Source of the DNA: Azophilus sp965214305
Lineage (GTDB): Bacteria > Pseudomonadota > Gammaproteobacteria > Pseudomonadales > Azotimanducaceae
Assembly (NCBI GenBank): GCA_965214305.1
Contig: OZ243949.1
Coordinates: 1,736,001 to 1,800,000, forward strand
Direction: 5' to 3'
Length of the DNA: 64,000 nucleotides
The translations under genes were made by a program, and so were the position numbers. The notes under the pieces are model-generated. The model was not told the DNA's origin, made no database searches, and saw only the letters and a list, made by a program, of their open reading frames with translations. Shown here in pieces: positions 23,802 through 32,674 of this stretch. Numbering within the stretch: position 1 is the stretch's first letter; each line of letters starts with the position of its first letter.

Positions 23802-25025
23802 ATGTACAAGCCGCGAACCCTCTCACGCACCATCCACCGCGTTTCCGGCGCCTTTCCCATCCTCTTCCTGACTGGCCCCCGCCAAGTGGGCAAAACCACA
23901 CTGCTTGAGCATTGCGGCGGCGACCGAGGCTATGTGACGCTCGACGACCTGGAGCAGCGCGAGATCGCCCGCAACGATCCGGCGCTGTTTCTGCAAATGC
24001 ACCCCGCGCCGGCCACCATCGATGAAGTGCAGTACGCGCCGCAACTCTTCGGCCAACTCAAGCTCGCCGTGGACCGAGCGAAGCGGCCCGGCATGTATTG
24101 GCTGACCGGATCGCAGAAGTTCCACCTCATGCAGGGCATCACCGAAACCTTGGCAGGCCGGGTGGCGATCATCGACCTGCTCGGCTTCTCGCAGGCTGAA
24201 ATCGAAGGCCGCGCCGAGCCCAGCGAGCCGTTCGCGCCCACCGATGATTGGCTGGCCAGCGCCAAGGCCGCGGCAGGCGCACCGAAGCGGTTGATGGACA
24301 TCTATCAGCGGATTTGGCTCGGCGCCTTTCCCGGCCCCGTGCTTGGCGGCGAAGCAGTGCGCGACATCTTCTACAGTTCGTACACCCAGACCTACATCCA
24401 ACGGGACGTGCGCGCCCTGTCCCGCGTGGGCGATGAACTCGCCTTTCACCGGCTTCTGCGCGCGGCGGCGGCCCGCACCGGCCAACTGGTCAACTTCGCT
24501 GATCTGGCCCGGGACGTGGAAGTCGATCAAAAGACGATAAAGGCATGGCTGTCCGTATTGGAGACCGCCGGCCTCATCCACCTGCTGCGTCCCTATCACA
24601 GCAATCTCACCAAGCGGCTGGTCAAGACGCCGAAGCTTTACTTCCTCGACACCGGACTTTGCGCCTATCTGACCGGGTGGTCGTCGCCGGAGACGCTCGA
24701 GGCAGGCGCCCTATCCGGCCCCATCCTGGAGACTTGGATGTTCGCCGAGATTCTGAAGAGCTACTGGCACAATGGTTTGGAAGCCCGGTTTCACTTCTAC
24801 CGGGACAAGGACCGACGGGAGCTGGACCTGCTGATCGAGCGGGACAACCAAATCCACCCCGTTGAGTTCAAGAAGACCGCCTCCCCGAGTCAGTCCGCCG
24901 CGGCAAGCTTTTCCGCCTTGGCCAAGCTCGGTAAGCCGCTTGGGCCGGGCGCCGTGGTCTGCCTCAAGGAGACTGATGCAAGGCTCGCCAAAGACATTGT
25001 CGCCATCCCTGCCGGGCTGCTTTGA
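23802..25025 (+). CDS. AAA+ ATPase with DUF4143 domain
   Basis: 407 aa. Walker A GPRQVGKTT (residues 22-30), Walker B ATIDEVQYAPQL, sensor-1-like YWLTGSQKFHLM, then the DUF4143 part with LTKRLVKTPKLYFLDTGLCA, ILETWMFAEILKSYW, FYRDKDRRELDLLIERDNQ and HPVEFKKTA. The last residues form a restriction-nuclease-like fold. It differs clearly from the copy at 1069-2244 (longer insert, different C-terminus), so these are not recent duplicates. The biological role of the family is unsettled. It stands next to a transposase remnant inside a direct-repeat-bounded segment, which fits horizontal acquisition. Confidence 0.9.
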   Translation: MYKPRTLSRTIHRVSGAFPILFLTGPRQVGKTTLLEHCGGDRGYVTLDDLEQREIARNDPALFLQMHPAPATIDEVQYAPQLFGQLKLAVDRAKRPGMYWLTGSQKFHLMQGITETLAGRVAIIDLLGFSQAEIEGRAEPSEPFAPTDDWLASAKAAAGAPKRLMDIYQRIWLGAFPGPVLGGEAVRDIFYSSYTQTYIQRDVRALSRVGDELAFHRLLRAAAARTGQLVNFADLARDVEVDQKTIKAWLSVLETAGLIHLLRPYHSNLTKRLVKTPKLYFLDTGLCAYLTGWSSPETLEAGALSGPILETWMFAEILKSYWHNGLEARFHFYRDKDRRELDLLIERDNQIHPVEFKKTASPSQSAAASFSALAKLGKPLGPGAVVCLKETDARLAKDIVAIPAGLL

Positions 25026-25059
25026 GTCGAAACCGTCAAGGTCAATGACATGTGCGGGT

Positions 25060-25281
25060 TCACCACATATGGGACTTTTCGAGTTCAGCTGTCCTTTGTT
25101 TGCGAAGGTATTCCATCGGGGTGAGCAAGTCCAGCGCATAGTGCGGTCGGACATGGTTGTGGAAGCGCTGGTATTCGGCCAGCGCGGGGGCGACGTCCCT
25201 GACGGTCATTTCTCCCTGGTGGAGGCTCCAGAACTCGGTTCTGGAGCTGTCGTTGGCGCGCTCGACGACGCCGTTGAAATG
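25060..25281 (-). pseudogene. Transposase (integrase-core) C-terminal remnant, IS481/IS3 type
   Basis: About 73 codons on the minus strand: HFNGVVERANDSSRTEFWSL, then ALAEYQRFHNHVRPHYALDL and LTPMEYL, ending at a TGA. The NxxRPH and TPxEYL pattern is the end of the DDE integrase core of IS481/IS3-like transposases. The upstream two thirds, with the first two catalytic Asp residues, is missing; a TAG precedes the fragment directly. No terminal inverted repeats could be identified. Confidence 0.8.
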
Positions 25282-25285
25282 CTAG

Positions 25286-25682
25286 ACGGTACCCTGACTC
25301 TCGAAGACGACAGGCTGTATCTCCCCGATAGCGGTATAACGGTTAACGTCAAAGTCAAGTTCGCCCCCGGAGACAATCGGCGCCGAATGTCCTTTAAATT
25401 TGCTCCTTCCAAACTCAAGTTTGAAACCTGATTGAGGCTGTCCTTGACCAAGCGCGGGCAAACCACCGGGAAGTGTTTTGAGCACCTCAATACTGGCTGA
25501 TCATTCAACACAAGCACCCTCCACAAGCATGTCCTGCGTCGCCGGAAAGCATTGAGCGACTTATCGCTGGTTCATTAAATGTGTCGTAACCACTCGCCCC
25601 TCTGCCCCTGATTGGTCGGGGTTTGCTGTGCCTTGGACTTTATCATGTCAGCGGCGTTGCCGTTGAGGGCGACTTGGATTAG
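25286..25682. other. Intergenic debris beyond the transposase tail
   Basis: No gene recognised. Short open frames on the minus strand (for example FKLEFGRSKFKGHSAPIVSG at about 25380-25440) may be remnants of a transposase or passenger gene, but I cannot place them. The AT-rich TTCATTAAATGTGTCG and the stretch GCCCCTGATTGGTCGGGG (a small stem) are the only local features. Confidence 0.35.
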
Positions 25683-25710
25683 GGGTATCCGGTGTCAGCG
25701 GTTCAACCAA
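25683..25710. repeat. 28-bp direct repeat, right copy
   Basis: Matches 23023-23050 in 27 of 28 positions. It lies 51 bp from the end of lhr. Both copies encode GLVEPLTPDT in one minus-strand frame, so they may be two ends of one gene fragment split by the intervening segment. Confidence 0.8.
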
Positions 25711-25761
25711 ACCGGCACCCAAGGCCTGCTATTGTAGCGGCAGCTTTGAGCCGCCGGCATC

Positions 25762-28700
25762 CTAACCCGGCTCCAAATACAGGCGCCGGTGATCCGCGGT
25801 GTGGGTCATTGTCCTTGCCAAGCTATCCAGATACGGGCTGTGCCGGGCGTTTTCGCCATTGATGGTATCGACCGGGAGGCGTCGCCGGATACGGGCCAAG
25901 TATTGTAGAGGCGCCGTGATGGCGTCGATATTGGGGTGCTCGGGCGGCACATGGAAACTGAGCCGCGCGCCTTGGTTTTCGATAACCAAAGCCAGTTCGC
26001 CATCGCAAAAGCTCAGATAATTGCCCGGCATCCTTTTGGGCAATTGCGGCCAGCCGATGGCGAGGCCGCAGGGTGCGGCGGGGTCGGTGGCGTTCATCCA
26101 AAAGTTTGACGGCGGGCGCTGCTCGCGCAATTGGCGCAATGCGCGCGCCGTGATGAATTGAGGGCCGGAGAGGCCCTCAAAGAAGTGCCCGGCCAGCAGT
26201 TCGCCCGCCAGTTCCATAATTCGCATCGCTTTGAATAGGCCAGCCCATCGCGTTTCCCGATTGACGATTTCCCGGCTCAGCACGCCGTAGCGCTCGGCCA
26301 AATTGCGGACGCGCTCCTTGTCGTCCTCAAGCCGCTCCAAGGCGTTGTCGGCCGTTGGCGCGGCATCAACGAGACGCCAATTGCCGGGCCAGCCGCGCGC
26401 CGCGGCCCGGGCGCGACGGCGCGGGCTGCTTGCGCTCGGGGCATCAAGCCGGAAGTCTTGCCGCAAACCGGCGCGCAGGGGTGCCAGGCTGTCCGCAGCG
26501 ACGACGCCACTCCATACCAGCTCCCACCATCGTTCATTGAATTCCCGTGCGCCCGGGGTGCCGGTTGCTGGGTCGCGGGCGGCCCGGTCGCTCAGTTGAT
26601 GGTAGCCGTAGCCAGCACTGGGGTCAGTGAACAGGGCGGCCGCGGCGTCCCGAAGGTTATCGACGGCCGCGGGCTCGCCCGGTGGTTGGTCGGAGGCGGC
26701 CGCTTTGCTTCGGGGTGCGTCAAATAGGGAAATCTCATCCGCATAACCCAGGGTGATGCGGCGGTTGCCAATACCCCGCCAAGCCAACTGTTCCCGCATG
26801 AAACATTCGTCGAGGTGGTGGTCGGCGAAATCGGTGAAGCGGCAAGCCATGAAGTCGTGCAGCCAGGCATGCACAGGGGCGGCGTAGCCACTGAGTTGTG
26901 CAATGGCGGCCAACGCGGCGGATTCGGACCAGGGCCGTTCCAAGCGCTGCCAGGCCGCCCAAAATCCGGGTAGGGCCTGTAGCGGGCGGGCGGTGAAATC
27001 GGCACGGTTGGCGGCCCGCTGAAAACGCAGCAAGGTTTCCAAGTTGTCCGCATCGCAGTGGTGTACGGCCGTGCTGCCTTCGACCAATTGGCCCGTTATG
27101 ATCGAATCCGGGTCGTCGAACAGGCCGTCCGGGATGCTCGGCAGTAACGTCTGCAACTGCGCCGGGGTGCGCGGGCCATAGAACGACAGGATTTCCTGGG
27201 CGAACTCAATGGCCGTGCGCGGGTCGCCCAGGTCGGGAAGTTCGGTCTGGGGTGTCTGCCAGCCGGCATTGCCCAGCCAGGTGCTTGCCAAGCCCCGGGC
27301 CGTTTCCAAATGCGCCACCCAAACCCGTTCGCCGGCGGTGAAGCGCAGCAAATGCTCGTGGTTGATGTCGGCAGGCCATTCGCTGGCCGGAATCAGTACG
27401 CGTTCCTTCACCCATTCCAGCCAGTCCGCCAAGGTTTGTGGCCGATAGTCCTCCGAGCGCCGCTGCCGTTTGGCCTCGAATGCGTCGATCACCTCCGGCC
27501 GCAGCCTTGGGCGCAGCGACGCGGTACCGACGGCTTGGCTAATGAGGTCGCCGCCGAGCGCGCTGCTGTTCGCCTGTTCCGGCTGATCGTCGGCATACAT
27601 GTAGCGGCTTAGGTGACCGAAGGTGAGCGTGGCGGCGAACGGACTCGGCGCTTGGGTTTCGACAAAGGAGTAGTTAATGGTGCCGTCGCGCAACTCACCG
27701 AGCAGGGTGCGCAGCGCGGGCAGATCGAACTCGTCAACCAGGCAGCTTCGCCAGGCCTCCAGCAAGACGGGAAAATCCCGGAACCCCTTGATCCTGGTCA
27801 TCAGTTTCTTGGCCTGCATGCGGCTCATCCACAGCGGCAGCCGCTGCCTGAAACGCTGCCGGGTTAGTAGCAGGGCGCGGCCGGCGCATTCCCGGAAGCG
27901 GGCACCGAAGTAACCCGAACCCTCCAGCGATTGGCGCAGCAGCTTGTCCAGATTGTCGGGTGTTACCCAATGCAACAAGGTCTCCGGATCCAGCCCGCGG
28001 TTTGCCGAGCCCGGTCGCTGCGGGTGCCGATGGCCGTGGTTGCTTACGCCATGCGCCTTATGAGCGTCTTCGTTCTCGAACTGCGCGGCGCCGTCAACCC
28101 AAGAAGGTGGGTCGCCACGGGCGGATGGCTCCTTTAATTGCACAACCAGTGCATCGTTGTCGGCGTGTATGTCCGGTACCGTGTCGAAGCGCTGCCGCCA
28201 CGCGGCTTCCAGCGCCAGCGCCCAGGGCCGGTTCACCGCCCCACCCCAAAAGGTGTGGATCACCAGTTGGCGCGGCGCATCCGGCCCCCGGTATCCACCC
28301 GGTCCCGTGCGCACCAATTCCAAGAGCAAATGATGGCGGTGCGGCAGCGGTGTGCGGGTGGACTGGCGCTGACGCTTGAGATATGCGAGCAGTTCGGCGC
28401 TGGCTATGGCGTTGAAGCCGGCGCGTTGCGGGTCTTGCAGGGCCGCTTCAAGTTCGTTTTCGCGCCCCTCGTCAAGCGCCTGTTCAGCTTGTTCCAGGTA
28501 ACCGGCGATGCGGCTGGAGAAATGGAAGCTGCGATTGCCGGTCTCCGCGCGCCAGAATGGCAGACTGGTGGCCGGGCTTTGGGTGGCGCGCACCAGTACC
28601 TCGTTGTGCGTGATGCGCAGAATCCGCCAATTTTGCGTGCCCAGGTTGAAGATCTGGCCGATGCCCGCCTCCCAGACGAACTCTTCGTCCAGTTCTCCGA

Positions 28701-30222
28701 TGAGTGCATTGGAATCGGCGTGGCGGAGTTGGAAATAGCCGCGGTCGGGGATGCTGCCGCCGGAGTTGTAGAGGGCGAACAGCGCACCTTTGTTGGCGCG
28801 CACCCGGCCGTTGATGCGATCGTAAGCGATGCGCGGCCGCAACTCCCGCACCCGGGTTCCCGCATAGCGTCCGGCCAGCATCTCGAGCACCAGATCGAAA
28901 TGTTCGCGGGGCAGGTTGTGGTAGGGGGAGCTGGCCCGAATGACGGCGAACAGCTCCTCCACGCGCCAAGTTTCAGTCGCGCACATGGAGACGACGATCT
29001 GGCAGAGCACATCCAGGGGGTTGGTCAGCGGTGTCAGTGGTTCGATATCGCGTTGTGCCACCGCATCGGCGAGCACGGCGGCTTCCAGAAAATCCCGGGC
29101 GTGGGTGGGATAAAGCGTTCCCCTGCTCAGTTCCCCGACCCGGTGTCCGGCCCGCCCGATGCGTTGCAGGGCGGCGGCGACAGAAGGCGGTGATTGCACA
29201 AGCACCACTTCGTCGAGGTCGCCGATGTCAATGCCGAGCTCCAGCGAACTGGTGGCCACGATGGCGCCAAGCTCGCCCGCCTTGAGGCGCTTTTCCACCT
29301 CGGTGCGAATCTCCCGCGCCAGCGAGCCGTGGTGTGCGTAGGCCAAGGGCGCATCCCGACCCTCGTTGATCTTCAGCGTGATTTTCTCGGCGAGGCGCCG
29401 ACTGTTGGTGAAAAACAGCGTGGAGCGGTTTTGGGCGATGCGACCGCGGAAGCTCTCGGCCAGCGGATCCCAAATTTTCCTATCGTTGGCCCTGGCATCG
29501 CGGGCTTCCGCCGGGAAGCGGACGGCGAACCTGATCGCCTTTTCCTGCCGCCCGGCAACAATCTCCACCGGACGCGGCGAACCGTTGGGCAGATAACCGC
29601 CAATGTAGGCGGCCACCGCCGCCAAGGGCTTGACCGTGGCCGACAGGGCAATGCGCTGAAACTCCCCGGCAATCGCGGCAAGACGTTCGACAGAGGTCAT
29701 CAACTGGACCCCGCGACGGTTGGCCACGACAGCGTGTACCTCGTCGAGAATCAGGGTTTTAACGGTCGCCAGGGCCTGTCGGCCACGCTCGTTGGTTAAC
29801 ATCAGGGTTAGGCTTTCCGGTGTGGTTATCAGGATTTCCGGCGGATTGCGCAACAGCCGCTGTCGGTCGCTTTGCGAGGTATCGCCGGAGCGGGTGCGCA
29901 CGTTGATTTCGGGGAAATCCTGGCGTTCGCACAACTCCCCAAGTGGCCCGAGCAGATTGCGCTGAATGTCGTTGTTGAGCGCCTTCAGCGGCGACACATA
30001 GAGCACCCGGGTTCGCCCCGGCTGGTAGGCGCCACCGGCGAATTGGTCGAGCGACCAAAGAAATGCGGTCAGCGTTTTGCCGCTGCCGGTGGGCGCGGTG
30101 GCCAAGACGTGCGCGCCGGCAGCGATGCGTGGCCAGGCCCGCGCCTGTACATCCGTCGGCACCCCGAATTGATTGGCGAACCAAGCCTGAATGCTGGGAT
30201 GGAAGAGTTGCTCCGTAACCAT
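25762..30222 (-). CDS. lhr: Large ATP-dependent helicase Lhr
   Basis: 1486 aa, close to the 1538 aa of the E. coli protein, so full-length with the long C-terminal domain. Superfamily 2 motifs: Walker A TAPTGSGKT (42-50), motif II LILDEVHAV, motif III LSATV, then the second RecA domain with GAIVATSSLELGIDIG and LQRIGRAGHRVG. A winged-helix and a beta-barrel region follow (VTPDNLDKLLRQSLEGSGYF), and then the Lhr C-terminal half. Lhr is a 3'-5' DNA translocase implicated in DNA repair. It is a single gene with its own start at 30222. The many long plus-strand frames across it are antisense shadows. It looks intact. Confidence 0.95.
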   Translation of the reverse strand: MVTEQLFHPSIQAWFANQFGVPTDVQARAWPRIAAGAHVLATAPTGSGKTLTAFLWSLDQFAGGAYQPGRTRVLYVSPLKALNNDIQRNLLGPLGELCERQDFPEINVRTRSGDTSQSDRQRLLRNPPEILITTPESLTLMLTNERGRQALATVKTLILDEVHAVVANRRGVQLMTSVERLAAIAGEFQRIALSATVKPLAAVAAYIGGYLPNGSPRPVEIVAGRQEKAIRFAVRFPAEARDARANDRKIWDPLAESFRGRIAQNRSTLFFTNSRRLAEKITLKINEGRDAPLAYAHHGSLAREIRTEVEKRLKAGELGAIVATSSLELGIDIGDLDEVVLVQSPPSVAAALQRIGRAGHRVGELSRGTLYPTHARDFLEAAVLADAVAQRDIEPLTPLTNPLDVLCQIVVSMCATETWRVEELFAVIRASSPYHNLPREHFDLVLEMLAGRYAGTRVRELRPRIAYDRINGRVRANKGALFALYNSGGSIPDRGYFQLRHADSNALIGELDEEFVWEAGIGQIFNLGTQNWRILRITHNEVLVRATQSPATSLPFWRAETGNRSFHFSSRIAGYLEQAEQALDEGRENELEAALQDPQRAGFNAIASAELLAYLKRQRQSTRTPLPHRHHLLLELVRTGPGGYRGPDAPRQLVIHTFWGGAVNRPWALALEAAWRQRFDTVPDIHADNDALVVQLKEPSARGDPPSWVDGAAQFENEDAHKAHGVSNHGHRHPQRPGSANRGLDPETLLHWVTPDNLDKLLRQSLEGSGYFGARFRECAGRALLLTRQRFRQRLPLWMSRMQAKKLMTRIKGFRDFPVLLEAWRSCLVDEFDLPALRTLLGELRDGTINYSFVETQAPSPFAATLTFGHLSRYMYADDQPEQANSSALGGDLISQAVGTASLRPRLRPEVIDAFEAKRQRRSEDYRPQTLADWLEWVKERVLIPASEWPADINHEHLLRFTAGERVWVAHLETARGLASTWLGNAGWQTPQTELPDLGDPRTAIEFAQEILSFYGPRTPAQLQTLLPSIPDGLFDDPDSIITGQLVEGSTAVHHCDADNLETLLRFQRAANRADFTARPLQALPGFWAAWQRLERPWSESAALAAIAQLSGYAAPVHAWLHDFMACRFTDFADHHLDECFMREQLAWRGIGNRRITLGYADEISLFDAPRSKAAASDQPPGEPAAVDNLRDAAAALFTDPSAGYGYHQLSDRAARDPATGTPGAREFNERWWELVWSGVVAADSLAPLRAGLRQDFRLDAPSASSPRRRARAAARGWPGNWRLVDAAPTADNALERLEDDKERVRNLAERYGVLSREIVNRETRWAGLFKAMRIMELAGELLAGHFFEGLSGPQFITARALRQLREQRPPSNFWMNATDPAAPCGLAIGWPQLPKRMPGNYLSFCDGELALVIENQGARLSFHVPPEHPNIDAITAPLQYLARIRRRLPVDTINGENARHSPYLDSLARTMTHTADHRRLYLEPG

Positions 30223-30310
30223 GAGCGGTGCTGCCCAATCACTGTCGGATGAGCATTGTGTACCAAAACGGGCAATTCGCTATCGCCCTGTTGCCGGCCC
30301 GTCGATTTCA

Positions 30311-30469
30311 CTAGGAGCCTCTGCCTTCGGAAGTCGCGAAAGCGAAAATCCGCTATCGTCGGCCCGTCAATTGAGGCGAATATCGAGCCATATTTGACGA
30401 AATCGAACGTTCAAAGGGGCGAGCGGAAGCGGATTTGCAGCCGTGAATTCCGAAGGCAGAGGCTCCTAG
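30311..30469. repeat. CTAG-bounded ~160-bp repeat, reference full copy
   Basis: 159 bp, flush with CTAG on both sides. The left arm CTAGGAGCCTCTGCCTTCGG and the inverted right arm share 22 perfect positions. Next to the left arm is AAGTCGCGAAAGCGAAAATC; the centre is GTCAATTGAGGCGAATATCG and TTTGACGAAATCGAACGTTC; the right inner part is AAGCGGATTTGCAGCCG. It occupies most of the 352-bp gap between lhr and the next gene. Confidence 0.92.
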
Positions 30470-30574
30470 GGGCGGCGATGACGCGCCGGGCCGCGCCCTA
30501 ATCCAGTGTTGCGCGGCGCGGATTATGGCGCACGCCACAAACAGTGCTAGGCTTGGCGGGTCGAAGCGGAAGGC

Positions 30575-31042
30575 GTGAGTTCTTTAGCGGTGTTGCTCAA
30601 GCCGGGAGATTGGTCGGGACGGGGCAGCCTCCTTGAGGAGGGCGCCAGCCTCGGCCGACAGATCGAGTGCAACCTGCGCATCGAACAGGACCGGGGCGGT
30701 TTCACCCTGGTCGGCGGCTATCGGGTCAAGGGAGAACGCAGCCGGGATTTATCGGTGCGCATCGCGCCCAACGACGTGGGCACCTATACCATTGACGCCC
30801 AACTCGGAGCCATTGGCTTGGATGGCATTGCCAAGTTGGAAAGTGTGCCGAATCTCGGTTTGCTGTGGACCGCGAACAACGCTCAACAGGCTGCGGTTGC
30901 CCTATTCGATGTGGCAGACGGCTATGGTTTTCGCGGATTTTCCCACGAGGGTGCGCGTACCATGACTTGGGAAATCGCGTTCTCCGAAAATCGTCACCGC
31001 GTCAAGGCCGATAATGTGGTCAGCCTGACGCGGCGAAGCTAG
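30575..31042 (+). CDS. Orphan 155-aa protein, unknown function
   Basis: 155 aa from a GTG at 30575 (AAGCGGAAGG just upstream). No signal peptide or membrane segment. The composition is soluble and beta-rich (LLKPGDWSGRGSLLEEGASL, GGFTLVGGYRVKG, TYTIDAQLGAIGLDGIAKL, MTWEIAFSENRHRVKADN). It could be a calycin-like or DUF1579-like barrel, but I do not recognise it. It is enclosed by two same-orientation copies of the dispersed repeat (30311-30469 and 31039-31199). Its TAG stop is part of the CTAG that begins the second copy. Confidence 0.65.
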   Translation: MSSLAVLLKPGDWSGRGSLLEEGASLGRQIECNLRIEQDRGGFTLVGGYRVKGERSRDLSVRIAPNDVGTYTIDAQLGAIGLDGIAKLESVPNLGLLWTANNAQQAAVALFDVADGYGFRGFSHEGARTMTWEIAFSENRHRVKADNVVSLTRRS

Positions 31043-31199
31043 GCACCTCTGCCCGCGGAAGTCGCGAAAGCGAACAGCCGCGCTCATAGGTCCCGTCGGC
31101 CGGTCGATTGAGGCGAATATCGAGCCCCAGGCAACGCAATCAAGCGGGCGCATGAGAGCGGCTTTGCGGTGGCGACTTCCGCGGGCAGAAGCGTCTGGG
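31039..31199. repeat. CTAG-bounded ~160-bp repeat, full copy
   Basis: It starts CTAGGCACCTCTGCCCGCGG at the stop codon of the preceding gene and continues through AAGTCGCGAAAGCGAACAGC and GGCCGGTCGATTGAGGCGAA. The right end is GGCGACTTCCGCGGGCAGAA, with CTAG decayed to CTGG. Same orientation as the copy at 30311. Confidence 0.88.
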
Positions 31200-31212
31200 T
31201 ACCCGCGCCCGT

Positions 31213-31497
31213 TCAACTGAGCAGATTGAGCAGCGCTTCGCGTTTCTTGCGTTCGAGATTGCGGAAACCCAGCACGAGTCGTTGCTCCTCCTCGTCAAGA
31301 CGACTGCGCAGCACATACTCCAAATGGGGATTCAGCGGTGCGGGCGCCCCCGCCAGAGAAACGTCGCTGAACGAGCGTTCCAATCGCGCTACAATTTCTG
31401 AATTAATGCTGCGCCGGTAGCGCACGGCGGCTTCCACAATGCGCCCACGCATTTCGGTGGGCAACCGTAAAACGAACTTATATGGCTTTTCTTTCAT
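31213..31497 (-). CDS. Arc/MetJ-type ribbon-helix-helix DNA-binding protein
   Basis: 94 aa. The N-terminal strand YKFVLRLPTEMRGRIVEAAV with RRSINSEIVARLERS is the Arc-like ribbon-helix-helix motif (residues 6-45), which binds operators as a dimer of dimers. The C-terminal half (HLEYVLRSRLDEEEQRLVLG) is helical. The ATG at 31497 follows an AAGAAA-type purine run. Arc-family proteins are often antitoxins, but no toxin-sized gene adjoins it in either direction, so it may be a solitary regulator or a phage-derived repressor. Its operator would lie in the 297-bp gap before the NUDIX gene. Confidence 0.85.
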   Translation of the reverse strand: MKEKPYKFVLRLPTEMRGRIVEAAVRYRRSINSEIVARLERSFSDVSLAGAPAPLNPHLEYVLRSRLDEEEQRLVLGFRNLERKKREALLNLLS

Positions 31498-31794
31498 GTT
31501 TTGCCTCGCAATTTGCGAGTCACTCGCCGTGCCGGGACGAATGACAACTTAAACATTCGCCGCTGCCTCAAAATGACGACGTACCGCCAACATGAACAAC
31601 GAACTGCTGACAAACGGTGATAGGAGAAAATTGACAATCGACTGTGGGCAGATCCCACCGCGAAGCCTGATTCGTCCTTTGCTATGGCCCGACGTTACCG
31701 CACTGCCGGGCGATCACCTCAAGGGCGTCGGCGCATCGCCGAACCGCTACCACAGGTTGCCTCGCCGCGCAGTATACAAAATGGGTTGGGCCTA

Positions 31795-32550
31795 GTGGAG
31801 CCTCTGCAACGCGGCAACATTCGCTTGGCGGCCACGGTTGTTCTGACCCGGCAGGGGCCGGAGGGTATCGAGGTTTTTATGATTCAGCGCCCGGGGCGGG
31901 GCGACTTTCCCAACCTGCATGTTTTTCCCGGCGGCAAGGTTGATGCGGCGGATGACCTACCGGAACTGTGCGATGGTTTGGACGAGGCGACAGCAAACCG
32001 GATACTGGGCGTGGGCGCGGGCGGATTGCGCTATTGGGTGGCGGCTATGCGCGAGTGTTTTGAGGAGTGCGGGGTGCTCTTTGCCAGCAATGCCGGCCGT
32101 CCGGCCATGGACGGCGGCGCGGACAGGGCGCGGCGCTTGGCCGAATACCGCGACCGCTTGAACGGGGGCGAACTCGATTTAGCTTCGCTCTGTGCCTTGG
32201 CCGGGTTGCGTCTCGATTGCGATGCGATGCTCTATTTCAGCCATTGGCTAACTCCCGAGGCCGCGCCACGCCGCTTCGATACCCGTTTCTTTATCGCCTT
32301 GATGCCCGAGCGCCAGACGACGCTGGCACACGCAACGGAAACTCAGAACAGTTGCTGGATACGGCCCGCCCGGGCCATACGCCTGATGAACGCCGGCCAA
32401 TGGCAGATGATTGCGCCCACGGTAACCACCTTGCATATGATCGAGCCCTATGCGAATTGCGAGTCGCTGCAAGCCGCCGTGCGAGCCGAGCGCCATTTGC
32501 CGGAGTTGACCGCGGAACTCCGCTGGGAGGGGATGCGGGACTTCCGCTGA
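31795..32550 (+). CDS. NUDIX hydrolase
   Basis: About 251 aa from the GTG at 31795; the frame is open further up, but the domain begins here (RGNIRLAATVVLTRQGPEG). A split NUDIX box is present: FPGGKVDAADD early, then about 60 residues later AAMRECFEECGVLF, whose RECFEECG matches REUXEEXG. The insertion between the Gly and the Glu-rich part is characteristic of CoA-pyrophosphatase-like or long-insert NUDIX proteins. It hydrolyses a nucleoside-diphosphate-linked substrate; which one is unknown. The start sits in CTAGTGGAGCCTCTGC, a one-base-off relative of the dispersed repeat end. It is 124 bp upstream of the ABC operon on the same strand. Confidence 0.8.
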   Translation: MEPLQRGNIRLAATVVLTRQGPEGIEVFMIQRPGRGDFPNLHVFPGGKVDAADDLPELCDGLDEATANRILGVGAGGLRYWVAAMRECFEECGVLFASNAGRPAMDGGADRARRLAEYRDRLNGGELDLASLCALAGLRLDCDAMLYFSHWLTPEAAPRRFDTRFFIALMPERQTTLAHATETQNSCWIRPARAIRLMNAGQWQMIAPTVTTLHMIEPYANCESLQAAVRAERHLPELTAELRWEGMRDFR

Positions 32551-32674
32551 ACCCGGCCCGCGCTTGGTCGGTGCGACTAGCGACCCACTTGCTGACAACA
32601 TCGCGCCGCCCACCCATAAGAGCCTTATATGCTTGACTCCACCAACCACAACGTTCTGGTGCAGAAATTTTGCC

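Noticed and set aside
28138..29193. 351-aa plus-strand frame inside lhr
   Set aside because: Antisense to the helicase domain; no family.
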